Notes: generated from the sequence alone by a model not told the origin. Positions 16,819 to 25,867 are shown, numbered from the stretch's first letter. The stretch: DNA of 64,000 bases from Ferrimonas senticii DSM 18821 (GCF_000422665.1 NZ_AUGM01000013.1:1-64000), one strand, 5' to 3'. Program-made: numbers and translations.

Positions 16819-17805
16819 GTGCAATCCTGGCTAGAAAAAGCATGGCAGCAGGGGCACCCATTGCTATGGCTGCTACTGCCGCTACAGTGGCTGTTTATCG
16901 CCATCAGCGGCTTGCGGCGCTGGCTGTTTGCCAGCGGCATTAAGCCATCGATTACGCTGCCGGTACCGGTGGTGGTAGTCGGCAACATCAGCGTTGGCGG
17001 CAATGGCAAAACCCCGGTGGTGCTGTATCTGGTGGAACTGCTCCGACAGCAGGGCTATCGCCCCGGGATCATCAGTCGCGGCTACGGTGGCGACAACAGC
17101 GCCCATCCGATGTTGGTTAACGGCGACAGCGATGCTCGTCTGTGTGGTGATGAGCCGAAGTTGTTGGCCCAGCGTAGCGGCGTGCCATTGGCGGTCGGCA
17201 GTGATCGCATCGCCGCAGCGGAACTGCTGCTGGCGACCGACATGGTCGATATCATCGTCAGCGACGACGGCATGCAGCACTATCGTCTTGGTCGCACGCT
17301 CGAAGTGGCGGTGATTGATGGTCAGCGCCGCTTTGGCAACGGCCATCGACTGCCGATGGGGCCACTGCGTGAGCCGGTTTCTCGGCTACAGCAGTGCGAC
17401 TTGCTGATCTGCAATGGCGGTGAACCGCAAGCGGATGAGTTTCTGATGACCTTAGAACCGGCCCCGTGGCAGCGGGTTGACGGCAGCGGTGCTGCTGCGC
17501 CCCAAGGCGAGTTAGTGGCGATGGCCGGCATTGGCCATCCACCGCGATTTTTTGCCACGATTAGCGAGCTTGGTCTTAATCCCGTCGCCAGCCACGGTTT
17601 TGCTGATCATCAGCCGTATAGCCTTGATATGTTGGCGCCATTAGCCAAGCCACAGCAGGCACTGCTGATGACGGAAAAGGATGCGGTTAAGTGTCGCGAC
17701 TTCGCCCTAGCTAACTGGTATTACCTACCGGTCAGTGCTAATTTGGGCGCCAGATTTGATAGCCGTTTTATCACTTTGTTGAAGGAAAAACTCCATGGCG
17801 TTTGA
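16819..17805 (+). CDS. lpxK: Tetraacyldisaccharide 4'-kinase LpxK
   Basis: A 328-aa protein that phosphorylates the 4' position of the lipid A disaccharide on the inner-membrane cytoplasmic face. An N-terminal hydrophobic segment (about 12-38) is followed by the P-loop variant '[13 protein letters not shown]' and 'ISRGYGG', then 'VSDDGMQH' carrying the LpxK Asp pair. It starts at GTG 16819, two bases after the msbA stop, with GGGGA inside the msbA end as ribosome site. The 3' end overlaps the next gene by 11 bp, which implies translational coupling. Confidence 0.97.
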   Translation: MQSWLEKAWQQGHPLLWLLLPLQWLFIAISGLRRWLFASGIKPSITLPVPVVVVGNISVGGNGKTPVVLYLVELLRQQGYRPGIISRGYGGDNSAHPMLVNGDSDARLCGDEPKLLAQRSGVPLAVGSDRIAAAELLLATDMVDIIVSDDGMQHYRLGRTLEVAVIDGQRRFGNGHRLPMGPLREPVSRLQQCDLLICNGGEPQADEFLMTLEPAPWQRVDGSGAAAPQGELVAMAGIGHPPRFFATISELGLNPVASHGFADHQPYSLDMLAPLAKPQQALLMTEKDAVKCRDFALANWYYLPVSANLGARFDSRFITLLKEKLHGV

Positions 17806-17977
17806 TCACAAACTGTTGGAAATCATCGCGTGCCCAGTGTGTAAGGGTAAGCTGGAATACGATCGCGACGGTCAGCGCCTGATCTGCCGCGCCGATCGAC
17901 TGGTGTACAGCATCGATGAGGGCATTCCAGTGCTACTGGAAGATCGCGCTACGCCACTGGAGAGCGAGTCTGCATGA
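17795..17977 (+). CDS. Trm112/YcaR-like small protein
   Basis: A 60-aa protein, [18 protein letters not shown] at the start, with the CPVC pair of a Trm112-type zinc ribbon. The second cysteine pair is not intact; one Cys (LICRAD) remains. The family sits between lpxK and kdsB in many gammaproteobacteria, and its exact role there is unsettled. It starts within lpxK (AAGGAA Shine-Dalgarno, ATG 17795) and overlaps kdsB by 4 bp (ATGA). Confidence 0.93.
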   Translation: MAFDHKLLEIIACPVCKGKLEYDRDGQRLICRADRLVYSIDEGIPVLLEDRATPLESESA

Positions 17978-18717
17978 GTTTTGTGGTGGTGATCCCGGCG
18001 CGTTATGCCTCGACGCGACTGCCGGGCAAACCGCTGGCGGACATCGCTGGCAAACCGATGGTGGTGCATGTTGCCGAGCGGGCACTGCAATCCGGTGCTG
18101 ATCGGGTGGTTGTGGCTACCGATGACCAGCGTGTTATGGATGCCCTCGATGGTCTTTGCGACGTGGTGATGACCTCGCCAGATCATCAATCCGGCACCGA
18201 GCGTTTGGCCGAAGTGGTGCAACTGCTGCAGTTGAGCGATGACACCATTGTGGTTAACGTTCAAGGGGATGAGCCGCTTATTCCTGCCGCCAACATTCGC
18301 CAAGTGGCGGATAACCTTAATGGCAGCCAGGCGCGGATGTCGACGCTGGCGGTTGCCATTGACGACAGCGAAGAGATGCACAATCCCAATGCGGTTAAAG
18401 TGGTTTGCGATGGCAATGGCTACGCCCTCTATTTTTCCCGCGCCGCCATTCCATGGGATCGTGACGGCTTTGCCAATGACCTTGGCGTTAGCGCAGGCGC
18501 GCTGCGTCACGTCGGGATCTACGGTTATCGCGCCGGTTTTATCCGTGATTATGTCAGTTGGCCAGTCAGCCCATTGGAGCAGATTGAAGCACTGGAACAA
18601 CTGCGAGTGCTCTATCAAGGCGAGAAGATCCACGTTGCGGTCGCCAATGAAGCACCGCCAGCGGGGGTAGATACCCCAGAAGATCTGGCACGGGTTCGAG
18701 CCGTACTCGCTGGCTAA
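17974..18717 (+). CDS. kdsB: CMP-Kdo synthetase KdsB
   Basis: A 247-aa cytoplasmic nucleotidyltransferase that activates Kdo with CTP for LPS inner-core synthesis. Family motifs are '[17 protein letters not shown]' (residues 4-20), 'VVVATDD', '[16 protein letters not shown]' and '[10 protein letters not shown]'. Length equals the E. coli enzyme (248 aa). It is the last gene of the msbA-lpxK-Trm112-kdsB operon, with a 4-bp overlap to the gene before. No clear terminator follows immediately. Confidence 0.98.
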   Translation: MSFVVVIPARYASTRLPGKPLADIAGKPMVVHVAERALQSGADRVVVATDDQRVMDALDGLCDVVMTSPDHQSGTERLAEVVQLLQLSDDTIVVNVQGDEPLIPAANIRQVADNLNGSQARMSTLAVAIDDSEEMHNPNAVKVVCDGNGYALYFSRAAIPWDRDGFANDLGVSAGALRHVGIYGYRAGFIRDYVSWPVSPLEQIEALEQLRVLYQGEKIHVAVANEAPPAGVDTPEDLARVRAVLAG

Positions 18718-19033
18718 CACATCCTGCTTAAATTAGGACGTGTTGACATTTGCCGTATATTTTTGCGCCCTTGATTGGCAACAAATTGAACTTGGCCGGT
18801 TCGTTTTGCTGTTCTGTGGTCCCTGAGGGACGCCTTGCAGGGTCGGGCTAGCAGCTGTCACTCTTCGTCACACGATTTCGACGTAGAGCCACTATGCCTT
18901 CAATCGCAATCCTCGATTGACAGCCGCTATCCTCGACCAAATTCTGAACACCAAACGTCAACACGCCCTAGTCTTAAAGCGCACATATTGGCCAGTCCAG
19001 TATGTGCGTTTTTGTTTTTGGAAGAGACCATTG
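18718..19033. other. Gene-free region with a stand-alone terminator hairpin
   Basis: A 316-bp gap between kdsB and a LysR gene. It holds small inverted repeats such as GTCCCTGAGGGAC near 18818 and, at its right end, a strong intrinsic terminator. No convincing protein frame is visible. The terminator lies far from kdsB (about 260 bp), so the stretch could encode a short RNA or be a long 3' untranslated region. No RNA family was recognised. Confidence 0.4.
18977..19016 (+). terminator. Intrinsic terminator upstream of the LysR gene
   Basis: Arms CGCACATA and TATGTGCG around a 13-base loop, followed by TTTTTGTTTTT. It ends 18 bp before the LysR start codon, so the LysR gene would need a promoter inside or after the hairpin, or read-through. 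Confidence 0.75.
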
Positions 19034-19927
19034 ATGACCGATGCCAAATTATTGCAGGCGTTTGTAGATGTGGTGGAACAAGGCAGTTTTGCCGCCGCGG
19101 CGCAGTTGCGTGACACCGATGCATCACACCTTACTCGGCAAATTAAGCGACTGGAAACTGGACTTAATGTGCGCTTGCTGCACCGTTCTACCCGCGCGCT
19201 ATCACTGACCGAGCAAGGGCGACAGATCTACGCCAAGGCGCAGCAAATCGGCGATCTATTGGCCGATGTGCAAGCCATTGCCAATACCAGCACCAGTGAG
19301 CCCAGCGGCCGCTTAAAAGTGACCAGTGGCCTTTATCTTGGGCGCAAGTTTCTGCTACCGGCGGTGGAAACTCTGTGCCAGCGGTTTCCTGAGGTAACGG
19401 TTGATGTTCATTTGGCGGATGAGCAGGTGGATCTGATTAAAGACCGCTACGATTTGGCGCTGCGAGTATGGCAAGCCAAAGACACCGATTTAGTGGCCAA
19501 GCATCTGTTAGATATTCGCTTTATGTTGGTAGCGACGCCTGAGTTTGTTGGTCGTTATGGACTGCCGCAAACATTGGCGCAACTGCAACCATTGCCGGCG
19601 GTTGCCTATCATCGCCGGGGACACCACAACAAAAATGTCAATTACCGAACCGACAGCGGTGAACTGGCCAGCTTTGCCTTAAACGCCAATCTGTCGATTA
19701 ATGACGATTGTGAGGTGGAGCGGATCATGATGGCGGGCAGCCATTACTGTTTGGCCACCAACTATATGGTGGCCGATAGAGTCAGTCGCGGTGAATTGGT
19801 TCAGTTGTTGCCAGAACTGCAATTGCCACTGCAAGCGACGGTGTCGTTTGTCTATCCCAACCGTGGTCTGTCGGCGGCGGCTAACTGGCTTATCGCCGCA
19901 GTTAACCAACAACTGCAGAATTATTGA
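19034..19927 (+). CDS. LysR-family transcriptional regulator
   Basis: 297 aa from ATG 19034 (Shine-Dalgarno GGAAGAG). A longer frame to 18917 exists but runs back through the terminator hairpin, so it is rejected. The winged helix-turn-helix is at residues 5-64 ('VVEQGSFAAAAQLRDTDASHLTRQIKRLE'), and the rest is a CrgA-type effector domain with 'YDLALRVW'. The target is unknown. The gene runs convergent to the SnoaL-like gene and the two stops overlap by 7 bp. The effector is not predictable. Confidence 0.9.
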   Translation: MTDAKLLQAFVDVVEQGSFAAAAQLRDTDASHLTRQIKRLETGLNVRLLHRSTRALSLTEQGRQIYAKAQQIGDLLADVQAIANTSTSEPSGRLKVTSGLYLGRKFLLPAVETLCQRFPEVTVDVHLADEQVDLIKDRYDLALRVWQAKDTDLVAKHLLDIRFMLVATPEFVGRYGLPQTLAQLQPLPAVAYHRRGHHNKNVNYRTDSGELASFALNANLSINDDCEVERIMMAGSHYCLATNYMVADRVSRGELVQLLPELQLPLQATVSFVYPNRGLSAAANWLIAAVNQQLQNY

Positions 19928-20418
19928 CGCTGTTCTAACCAATATTGGTTGACGGCAGCAGGGGCGTAGCTGCGAAGCACCTCAACCAAACGGTTGGCTT
20001 CAGCAAAGTGAGTGGCATCTTGTCCCTGTGGCCAAAAGGCGTTGATGATTTCGGTATCAAGAAAGTCCAAAAATTGATGCACCAGCCCATCTTTGAGTTT
20101 GAACCATGCGACGCCGCGGTTCATGTAAGCCCCGCCATGTTGGGTGGTTGCGGTGGTATACCAGTGCGCCGCCACCATATCGCCGTCAAACATTGCCCAT
20201 TTAGTGTGAAACCGTAAGCTGCCATTTAGGTTAGCTTGCATAGCAGCCAGCAGCGCCAGGATTGCTGACTTACCGCGCACCACATTAGGGTGATAAGTGC
20301 CGGGAAATTCAAACTGACAATCGGGGTGTAACATCTCGGCGATGGTGTCGAAATCGCTGCGGGAAAAAGCATCGTAAAAGTCGATAATCCCTTGTTTGTT
20401 AGTAATAAAAGTAGGCAT
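19921..20418 (-). CDS. SnoaL-like (NTF2-fold) protein
   Basis: 165 aa from ATG 20418, preceded by GGAG at 6-bp spacing; an in-frame TTG four codons upstream overlaps that ribosome site and is rejected. The sequence has the layout of SnoaL/ketosteroid-isomerase-like proteins: 'IIDFYDAFSRSDFDTIAEMLHPDCQFEFPG' at the start and 'WFKLKDGLVHQFLDFLDTEII' later. Members of this fold bind or isomerise small hydrophobic ligands, but the substrate cannot be read from sequence. The LysR gene converging on it may or may not be related. Confidence 0.8.
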   Translation of the reverse strand: MPTFITNKQGIIDFYDAFSRSDFDTIAEMLHPDCQFEFPGTYHPNVVRGKSAILALLAAMQANLNGSLRFHTKWAMFDGDMVAAHWYTTATTQHGGAYMNRGVAWFKLKDGLVHQFLDFLDTEIINAFWPQGQDATHFAEANRLVEVLRSYAPAAVNQYWLEQRQ

Positions 20419-20934
20419 TAGGCTCTCCAATAATTAGCGCCTAAGGGTAGCCTGGCGATCCCTTGGCGACGATGACAAATTCGGCAATGCGCTATGGCGA
20501 GTTAGCACCATAACGGGCCAATATTGCGGCGCTGACAGGGTATTCGAATGGCGCTTACAACGACTGAGAATGCGCTGTTTTTTAATTCGTCATTTCAGTT
20601 AACTCGGCTGTTGCTAATCGCAACTTGCTAGAATTTACTGTGGAGTTGATTGCATTTATGGCTAATTTTGCAACGAGATGGTGGTTGTTGCGCGATTGTT
20701 GCGTGATGTGGTTCGCAGAGGCAGAATACGGGTTTTTTATGGCTCGATAACAAGATCTAATTCACACTCTCTGAACTAATGCGATTCAACGGCGCAATTT
20801 CAACGAGCATCAATTGTTAAAGACTTTACAATGACCGCGATTTTGGGGAACAACGGTTAGAAAACCATCGTTTGCTAATCTTGTTGGATCCCCGCACTTA
20901 CCCCTAGTCGTTTTATTACGGAGTCGTTGTTGCC
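20419..20934. other. 516-bp intergenic region upstream of the DUF3360 gene
   Basis: AT-richer than its neighbours and without a convincing frame on either strand. It holds the promoter regions of two divergent genes. TACAAT at 20827 could be a -10 box but has no good -35 partner. The only ribosome site for the next gene, GGAG at 20920, lies an unusually long 11 bp from its ATG. Confidence 0.5.
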
Positions 20935-22461
20935 ATGACTGAGCAAACAACCAATCAGGAGAAGTCGTACCGCGAGCTGCATCGTCCAGCCAGCGAGTTC
21001 GCCTCCCGCTCTGATTACCTAGATCATGAACTGCAGATCATGAAGCCGCGTCGTTATGCCCTGAACCTACCAGGTCGTGACTTTAACTTTGAGTGGGAAG
21101 ATCTTGTTCCTGCCATCGCTGGTACCATCGGTATTATCTCGATGTACTCGGCGGTGATGATGTCGTGGGCTGAAGGCTTGAGCCAAGCCTGGGATCACAT
21201 CGAGTTAGGCCGTGAATTCGCGATTGAAGTTGCCCGAGTAGAGATGCTGCTACCGGCGCTGTTCTTCTGTATTTTGGCGTCCGGTTTTATCAACCCTCGT
21301 GCTAACTTGGCAGGTAACCATGGTCCGCTGATCCCGCTGATTGGTACCATCGCGCTGGCTGGGGCACACCCACTGGCACTGGCCATTTTGCTGGGTGTTT
21401 TTGGCTTGTTGTTGTCCTACTTCAAGGGCGGCTCGCGACTGGTAAACCTGACCAGTAACGGGGTTGCCGGCGGTTTGTTGGTGTTCCTCGGTTTTACCGG
21501 TTCGGTCAGCATGATCGGCAACATCCAAACTTGGGCTAACGGTCTGGTGCCTGAAGGCGGTCAAGCTGGTGACATGGGTTACGTTGGCCTAGTGGTGCTG
21601 GCGGCGGTGATCGTGCTGTATGCGGTACTGGCAAAAATGGGCAAACGTTGGCTGGCAATCCCAGCGTGTGCACTAACTGGCTTGGTGTTGGCACTGGCAC
21701 TTGGTGCTGGCTTCGACCTGAAGTTTGAGACCGAAATGGGTCTGCCGAACTTAAACCCAGTTTACTGGTGGGGCTCTACTGAACAGGGCTGGATGTTGGG
21801 TCTGCCAAACGCGCAGCACTTTATCGCTTCTTTGCCATTTGCGATTTTGGCGGTAGCGATGTGGTCGCCAGACTTCTTGGGTCACCGTATTTTCCAAGAG
21901 CTGAACTACCCGAAAGGCACTGAAAAAGTACTGATGGACGTGGATGACACCATGACCATGTGTTCTATTCGTCAAATGGTAGGTACGGCACTGGGTGGCG
22001 GTAACATCACCTCCTCTTGGGGTACTTACATGATCCCGGCAGCGATCGCTAAGCGTCCTATTCCTGCTGGTGCCATCGTACTAGGCTCACTGGTAATGTT
22101 GGTGGCAATCCTTGGTTTCCCAATGGATGCGGCGGTTTGGCCTCCGGTAATGCGAGTAGCGCTGCTGGTTGGCGTATCTTTGCCACTGCTGGAAGCGGGC
22201 GTACAGATGATCCGTGATGAAAAAGACGCGCAAGCGGCCGGTATCTGTGTGTTTGCGGCAGCGGTAACCAACCCAGTATTGGCGTGGGCACTGACCATGC
22301 TGCTGGATAACAACGGTTTGATTGGCGACAAAAATCGTCCAAACCAGCTGTCCAAACTGGATCGCATCGTGATCCCAGGTTCTGTTCTGCTGATCTGTTT
22401 CGCGGCCATGTTGGCGGTGGGCATGCTCGAAGAACAGTGGGGCATTCCAGCACTGCTGTAA
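20935..22461 (+). CDS. DUF3360 family membrane transporter
   Basis: 508 aa with a hydrophilic N-terminus of about 60 residues and then roughly a dozen hydrophobic segments. The sequence matches the DUF3360 family of Vibrio, Shewanella and relatives, distantly similar in layout to SulP/xanthine-uracil permeases ('AIAGTIGIISMYSAVMM', 'GFINPRANLAGNHGPLIPL', 'MWSPDFLGHRIFQELNYPKG'). The substrate is not established. It sits tail-to-tail with the FNT-CBS channel and shares a bidirectional terminator with it. Together with the two LysR genes this suggests an anion-uptake neighbourhood, but that is inference. Confidence 0.85.
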   Translation: MTEQTTNQEKSYRELHRPASEFASRSDYLDHELQIMKPRRYALNLPGRDFNFEWEDLVPAIAGTIGIISMYSAVMMSWAEGLSQAWDHIELGREFAIEVARVEMLLPALFFCILASGFINPRANLAGNHGPLIPLIGTIALAGAHPLALAILLGVFGLLLSYFKGGSRLVNLTSNGVAGGLLVFLGFTGSVSMIGNIQTWANGLVPEGGQAGDMGYVGLVVLAAVIVLYAVLAKMGKRWLAIPACALTGLVLALALGAGFDLKFETEMGLPNLNPVYWWGSTEQGWMLGLPNAQHFIASLPFAILAVAMWSPDFLGHRIFQELNYPKGTEKVLMDVDDTMTMCSIRQMVGTALGGGNITSSWGTYMIPAAIAKRPIPAGAIVLGSLVMLVAILGFPMDAAVWPPVMRVALLVGVSLPLLEAGVQMIRDEKDAQAAGICVFAAAVTNPVLAWALTMLLDNNGLIGDKNRPNQLSKLDRIVIPGSVLLICFAAMLAVGMLEEQWGIPALL

Positions 22462-22491
22462 TACGTTTAGCCGCAAGGCTTCACGGACTGA

Positions 22492-22526
22492 CACAAAAGG
22501 GGCGTCCAATTGGACGCCCTTTTTGT
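22492..22526. terminator. Bidirectional terminator between DUF3360 and FNT-CBS genes
   Basis: Perfect stem GGGCGTCCAATTGGACGCCC flanked by AAAA and TTTTT. Confidence 0.9.
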
Positions 22527-22534
22527 ATCTGCGA

Positions 22535-23986
22535 TCAGGCGCTTTTAACCAGATCTAAGGTTTTCGCTTGTTCTGGATTGGTCCACGCAAACAGATGCGA
22601 AGCGATCTGGTTTTTGGAGATGGTGCCCACCACACGATTGTTGATCATCACCGGCAGCATTTGCGGTCGTGCGATCCGTTGTTGCTTGGCTCGTTCAGCC
22701 AGCGAGGCGGTGGTCATGCTGGTGGCAATACCGCTGCTGGTTACCGGGAACAGCTCTTTCTCATCGACGCTTAGGTATTGCGCCAGCTTCAACACGCTGT
22801 CGCTGGCATTCAGGCGCTGGACGTCGGTTTGCATCACTTGAGCGACGGTCAGGTGGTCGTCGTTGTCGAAGTTACGGCACCACATCTCAACCAGCACATC
22901 GTGGTGGGATAGGTAACCGAGCAGTTGTTGCTGTTGGTCAACCACCGGAGCACCAGTAACGCCGGCATTTTGTAGAGCATGCATGGCATCGTTCAGACTC
23001 AGAGAAGGGGATAGCAGCAGCGGTTCGCGATTCATCACCTCGCTCACCAGACGATCATCGATACGCACAGACGCCTCCTGTTGCACAGACTCTTTGGACA
23101 CGACAGCAACTTTGGCTGCTGGCGCAAAAGTACGGTAGATGGTGTGGTAACCCAGACCGACCACCACGCCACCACCCACGATGTTACCTAAGGTCACCGG
23201 GATCAGGTTGGCGAATAGGAAGTTGCTCCAAGTTAGGTCGGCAAAGGCGGCTGGATCGGCACCGACCATCGCCCAAAAGCTTGGCTCGGCGGTGCTGGCA
23301 ATGGCGATCCCCAGCGGCACCATAAATAGGTTAGCGATGCAGTGTTCAAAGCCAGAGCTGACAAACAGCGCCACTGGCATCACCATCAAGAACGCTTTGG
23401 CGCCGTTGGATTTGGCACTGAAGGTCAGCCATACCGCCAAACACACCATCAGGTTACACAGAATGCCCAGGGCGAAGGCTTGCAGCGGCTCATGGTGCAG
23501 CTTGTGTTGGGCGATCTTTAACGCGTTCAGACCCCAAGCGCCGTTGCCGTTGATGTAAAGCTGCGCCGCCATCACCAACGCCACCAGCAAAATGGCACCA
23601 ATAAAGTTACCAAGATAAACCTTGCCCCAAACGCCGAGCATTTTGCCCAGTGGGGTTTCGCCACGAACATAACTGATCAGCGACAGCACGGTACTGGTAA
23701 ACAGTTCGGCACCGGCCACCACCACCAGAATCAGGCCTAAGCTGAAAACGACGCCGCCGATTAATTTATTGACACCCCAACCAATGTCGCCGTTGCCGGT
23801 GGTCACGGTGATGTAAAACACAAACGCCAGACCGATAAACAGACCACCCATCGCTGCCGACAGAATGGTCATGGCAGTGGGTTTGCTGGTTTTACCAACG
23901 GCGAAGGTCTCGGCCACCGCCATCATTTGCGGCGGGGTGAGATGGGTTTGATTTGGCTCCGATTTTACCGAAGTGACGGTGGACAT
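22535..23986 (-). CDS. Formate/nitrite (FNT) channel fused to a CBS-domain pair
   Basis: 483 aa. Residues 1 to about 290 are a six-helix FNT channel of the FocA/NirC family: 'AGAELFTSTVLSLISY' holds the first pore constriction and 'FEHCIANLFMVPLGIA' the central pore His. From about 310 to 470 follows a regulatory part with two CBS motifs ('VSEVMNREPLLLSPSLSLNDAM', 'VAQVMQTDVQRLNASDSV'). E. coli FocA is about 285 aa and has no such tail. FNT pores pass formate, nitrite or similar small anions; CBS pairs bind adenine nucleotides, so gating by energy state is plausible but inferred. The start has a strong GGGAGGGA. It diverges from a LysR gene 128 bp away. Confidence 0.92.
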   Translation of the reverse strand: MSTVTSVKSEPNQTHLTPPQMMAVAETFAVGKTSKPTAMTILSAAMGGLFIGLAFVFYITVTTGNGDIGWGVNKLIGGVVFSLGLILVVVAGAELFTSTVLSLISYVRGETPLGKMLGVWGKVYLGNFIGAILLVALVMAAQLYINGNGAWGLNALKIAQHKLHHEPLQAFALGILCNLMVCLAVWLTFSAKSNGAKAFLMVMPVALFVSSGFEHCIANLFMVPLGIAIASTAEPSFWAMVGADPAAFADLTWSNFLFANLIPVTLGNIVGGGVVVGLGYHTIYRTFAPAAKVAVVSKESVQQEASVRIDDRLVSEVMNREPLLLSPSLSLNDAMHALQNAGVTGAPVVDQQQQLLGYLSHHDVLVEMWCRNFDNDDHLTVAQVMQTDVQRLNASDSVLKLAQYLSVDEKELFPVTSSGIATSMTTASLAERAKQQRIARPQMLPVMINNRVVGTISKNQIASHLFAWTNPEQAKTLDLVKSA

Positions 23987-24086
23987 GCAGTCCCTCCCAA
24001 TGACAAGCTTGCGGCGCCATAACGAATTGGTACCCGCGTGAATGGGGCGGAGGATACGCTCGTCGCATCGTTGAAAAAAATGGATA

Positions 24087-24103
24087 ATACTGAGCCCCAG
24101 TAT
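24087..24103. promoter_or_regulatory. LysR-type palindrome between FNT-CBS and LysR genes
   Basis: ATACTG-AGCCC-CAGTAT, a perfect 6+6 bp inverted repeat (also readable as ATAC-N9-GTAT) just ahead of the ribosome site CGAGG of the LysR gene. Its place in a divergent LysR/target gap makes it a candidate binding site. Confidence 0.5.
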
Positions 24104-24114
24104 CGAGGTTTTTG

Positions 24115-25086
24115 ATGGTTAAATTGATCCCCATAACGGCGCCGAAAAAAGAAGCGGAAGATGAGCCACAAACCGGTAAGTTTTCCCTAAAGCAGTTGGC
24201 GGTGTTTGACGCGGTTGCCACCCACGGCACCGTAAGTGCCGCTGCCGACGCATTGGCGTTGACCCAGTCGGCGACCTCAATGGCGTTGGCACACCTCGAG
24301 CGCAGTCTCGGTAGTCCCCTGTTTGAACGACAAAGTAAACGGATGCTGTTGACCGCCAAAGGCCACTGGTTGCGGCCTAAGGTCAAAGAGGTGTTGCAGG
24401 ACATCAAGCTGATTGAGGCCGGATTTGCTGAACAGCAGATCTTAAGCGGCGAGATCAAAGTGGCGGTCAGTCAAACTCCAGCGGAACACCTGTTTCCTGC
24501 GGTTATCAGAAATCTTGATGCCGACTATCCAGCACTGCGGATCGACATGACGGTAAAAAACACCGACATGGTGATCGAAGGCATTCGTAACTACGAATAT
24601 GACCTTGGGGTGATCGAAAGCCACTGTCTGGATGACAGCATCGCCCAGCAAGTGTGGTGTCATGACACCTTAACCATCGTCGCCAGTAAAGATCATCCTT
24701 ACGCTAAGTTTCAGCGGGTCAGCTTTGCCCAGTTAGAGCAAGCGCAATGGGTATTGCGCGAACGAGGCTCGGGCATTCGTACCATGTTTGAGACGGCGAT
24801 TTTCGATCACATCGATAAACTTCATGTTTGGCGCGAGTACGAACACGTTGGGGTGATCAAAGATCTGGTGCAGCACAATCAATATCTCACCTGTTTACCT
24901 TGGTTTGATGTGCGCTATGAGGTAGAACGGGGCGATCTGGTGCAGTTAGCGGTGCCGGCGCTGAATATGAAACGGTCGCTGAACTTTATCTGGCGCGCCG
25001 ACGCCATCGATAATCCGCTGCGCGAATGCATCAAATCCGAAGCGATTAAGTTAACCCGAGTGATTGAGCCGGAGCTATCGCACTAG
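24115..25086 (+). CDS. LysR-family regulator, paired with FNT-CBS channel
   Basis: 323 aa from ATG 24115 (TTG one codon earlier rejected; CGAGG ribosome site). It has an extra charged tail of about 20 residues before the usual LysR helix-turn-helix ('FSLKQLAVFDAVATHGTVSAAADALALTQSATSMALAHLE'). The CysB/CysL-like effector domain contains 'LSGEIKVAVSQTPAEHLFP' and 'GIRNYEYDLGVIE'. The protein aligns along its whole length with the LysR at 25922-26830. It is divergent to the FNT-CBS gene, so control of that gene is the natural guess. Confidence 0.9.
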   Translation: MVKLIPITAPKKEAEDEPQTGKFSLKQLAVFDAVATHGTVSAAADALALTQSATSMALAHLERSLGSPLFERQSKRMLLTAKGHWLRPKVKEVLQDIKLIEAGFAEQQILSGEIKVAVSQTPAEHLFPAVIRNLDADYPALRIDMTVKNTDMVIEGIRNYEYDLGVIESHCLDDSIAQQVWCHDTLTIVASKDHPYAKFQRVSFAQLEQAQWVLRERGSGIRTMFETAIFDHIDKLHVWREYEHVGVIKDLVQHNQYLTCLPWFDVRYEVERGDLVQLAVPALNMKRSLNFIWRADAIDNPLRECIKSEAIKLTRVIEPELSH

Positions 25087-25093
25087 CCCAAAA

Positions 25094-25140
25094 TAAAAAA
25101 ACGCCACCCCTCGCAAGGGGCAGCGTTTGACGCTGCTTTC
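25094..25140. terminator. Terminator between LysR and CBS genes
   Basis: Hairpin AACGC-CA-CCCCT-CGCA-AGGGG-CA-GCGTT with an A-run on its left, giving a U-run on the minus strand for the CBS gene. A second overlapping stem CAGCG/CGCTG with TTTC may serve the plus strand. Confidence 0.7.
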
Positions 25141-25172
25141 GCAGACTGACTCGGTAACGGCGGTCTGGGCGG

Positions 25173-25700
25173 TTACGCTACTTGTTGACCGCTGGTTTTG
25201 TGTTGGTGGCAGAGCCCCAGCAGGCTGTTGGCGACCATAGCGCGGCTAACCATGCCGATAAGCTTGTGGTCTTTAACCACTGGGAATTGCTTTGGCTTGG
25301 CCACTTTCATGGTGCGGGCTCGCTGTTCAATCGGGTTTGGCGACATGGTGGTTAAAAAGCCGCTGTCGGAGACTGCGTACAGTTGCTCGTGATCGATGCA
25401 CATCCGTTCAGCCAGTTGCAGCACGCTGTCGCTGGCGTGGGCGGTTTCTACCTCGGTACGCATCAGCATCTCGACGCTAACCTCTTGGTGGTGTTTGGCG
25501 TAGTTGATGCTCCAGAAGTGCACCAGCAGATCGTGGCTGGAGAAGATCCCCACCAAACGCATCTGCTGATCGACCACTGGAGCGCATTCGATGTTGTGCT
25601 GTGCAAACAGCTGCAAGGCGGTCGCAACGGTGGTGGTAGTGCTTAATACCAGTGGATTGCGGTCCATGATGTCGCTGACTAATTTCTTTTCCAGTTTCAT
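25173..25700 (-). CDS. Stand-alone CBS-domain protein, paralogue of the FNT-fused CBS tail
   Basis: 175 aa from ATG 25700, where GGAG sits 6 bp upstream; the frame stays open for 78 further codons but that part looks non-coding. Two CBS repeats ('LVSDIMDRNPLVLSTTTTVATAL', 'EMLMRTEVETAHASDSVLQLAERM') align end to end with the C-terminal part of the FNT-CBS channel, including 'APVVDQQ', 'HASDSVL' and the closing 'FPVV...GMVS'. No membrane segment. It may be a soluble regulatory partner or a leftover of a duplicated fusion gene. It diverges from the second LysR gene. Confidence 0.88.
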   Translation of the reverse strand: MKLEKKLVSDIMDRNPLVLSTTTTVATALQLFAQHNIECAPVVDQQMRLVGIFSSHDLLVHFWSINYAKHHQEVSVEMLMRTEVETAHASDSVLQLAERMCIDHEQLYAVSDSGFLTTMSPNPIEQRARTMKVAKPKQFPVVKDHKLIGMVSRAMVANSLLGLCHQHKTSGQQVA

Positions 25701-25779
25701 AGTTGGCTCCAGACCAAGACGGAAAATGCAGTGGACAAACTGGCGCCAGAACAACTTAGTAATGCTGTGTGGGGTCAGC

Positions 25780-25800
25780 CGTGATTTGTTGTTAATCACG
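25780..25800. promoter_or_regulatory. Inverted repeat in CBS/LysR divergent region (left)
   Basis: CGTGATT-TGTTGTT-AATCACG, perfect 7-bp arms with a 7-bp spacer. Candidate operator in the 221-bp gap between the CBS gene and the second LysR gene. Confidence 0.4.
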
Positions 25801-25844
25801 ATACGGAATCTCAGCAGACAGAGATAATTGATAATTTTGAACTG

Positions 25845-25867
25845 CGGCATCAACTTGCTTGATGCCG
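25845..25867. promoter_or_regulatory. Inverted repeat in CBS/LysR divergent region (right)
   Basis: CGGCATCAA-CTTGC-TTGATGCCG, perfect 9-bp arms, no T-run after it, so an operator is more likely than a terminator. Confidence 0.45.

Noticed and set aside
18743-18748. TTGACA as -35 box downstream of kdsB
   Set aside because: No -10 hexamer at 16-18 bp; the nearby TATATT is only 8 bp away.
18917-19033. 39-residue N-terminal extension of the LysR at 19034
   Set aside because: It would be translated through an intrinsic terminator, and LysR proteins begin close to the helix-turn-helix.
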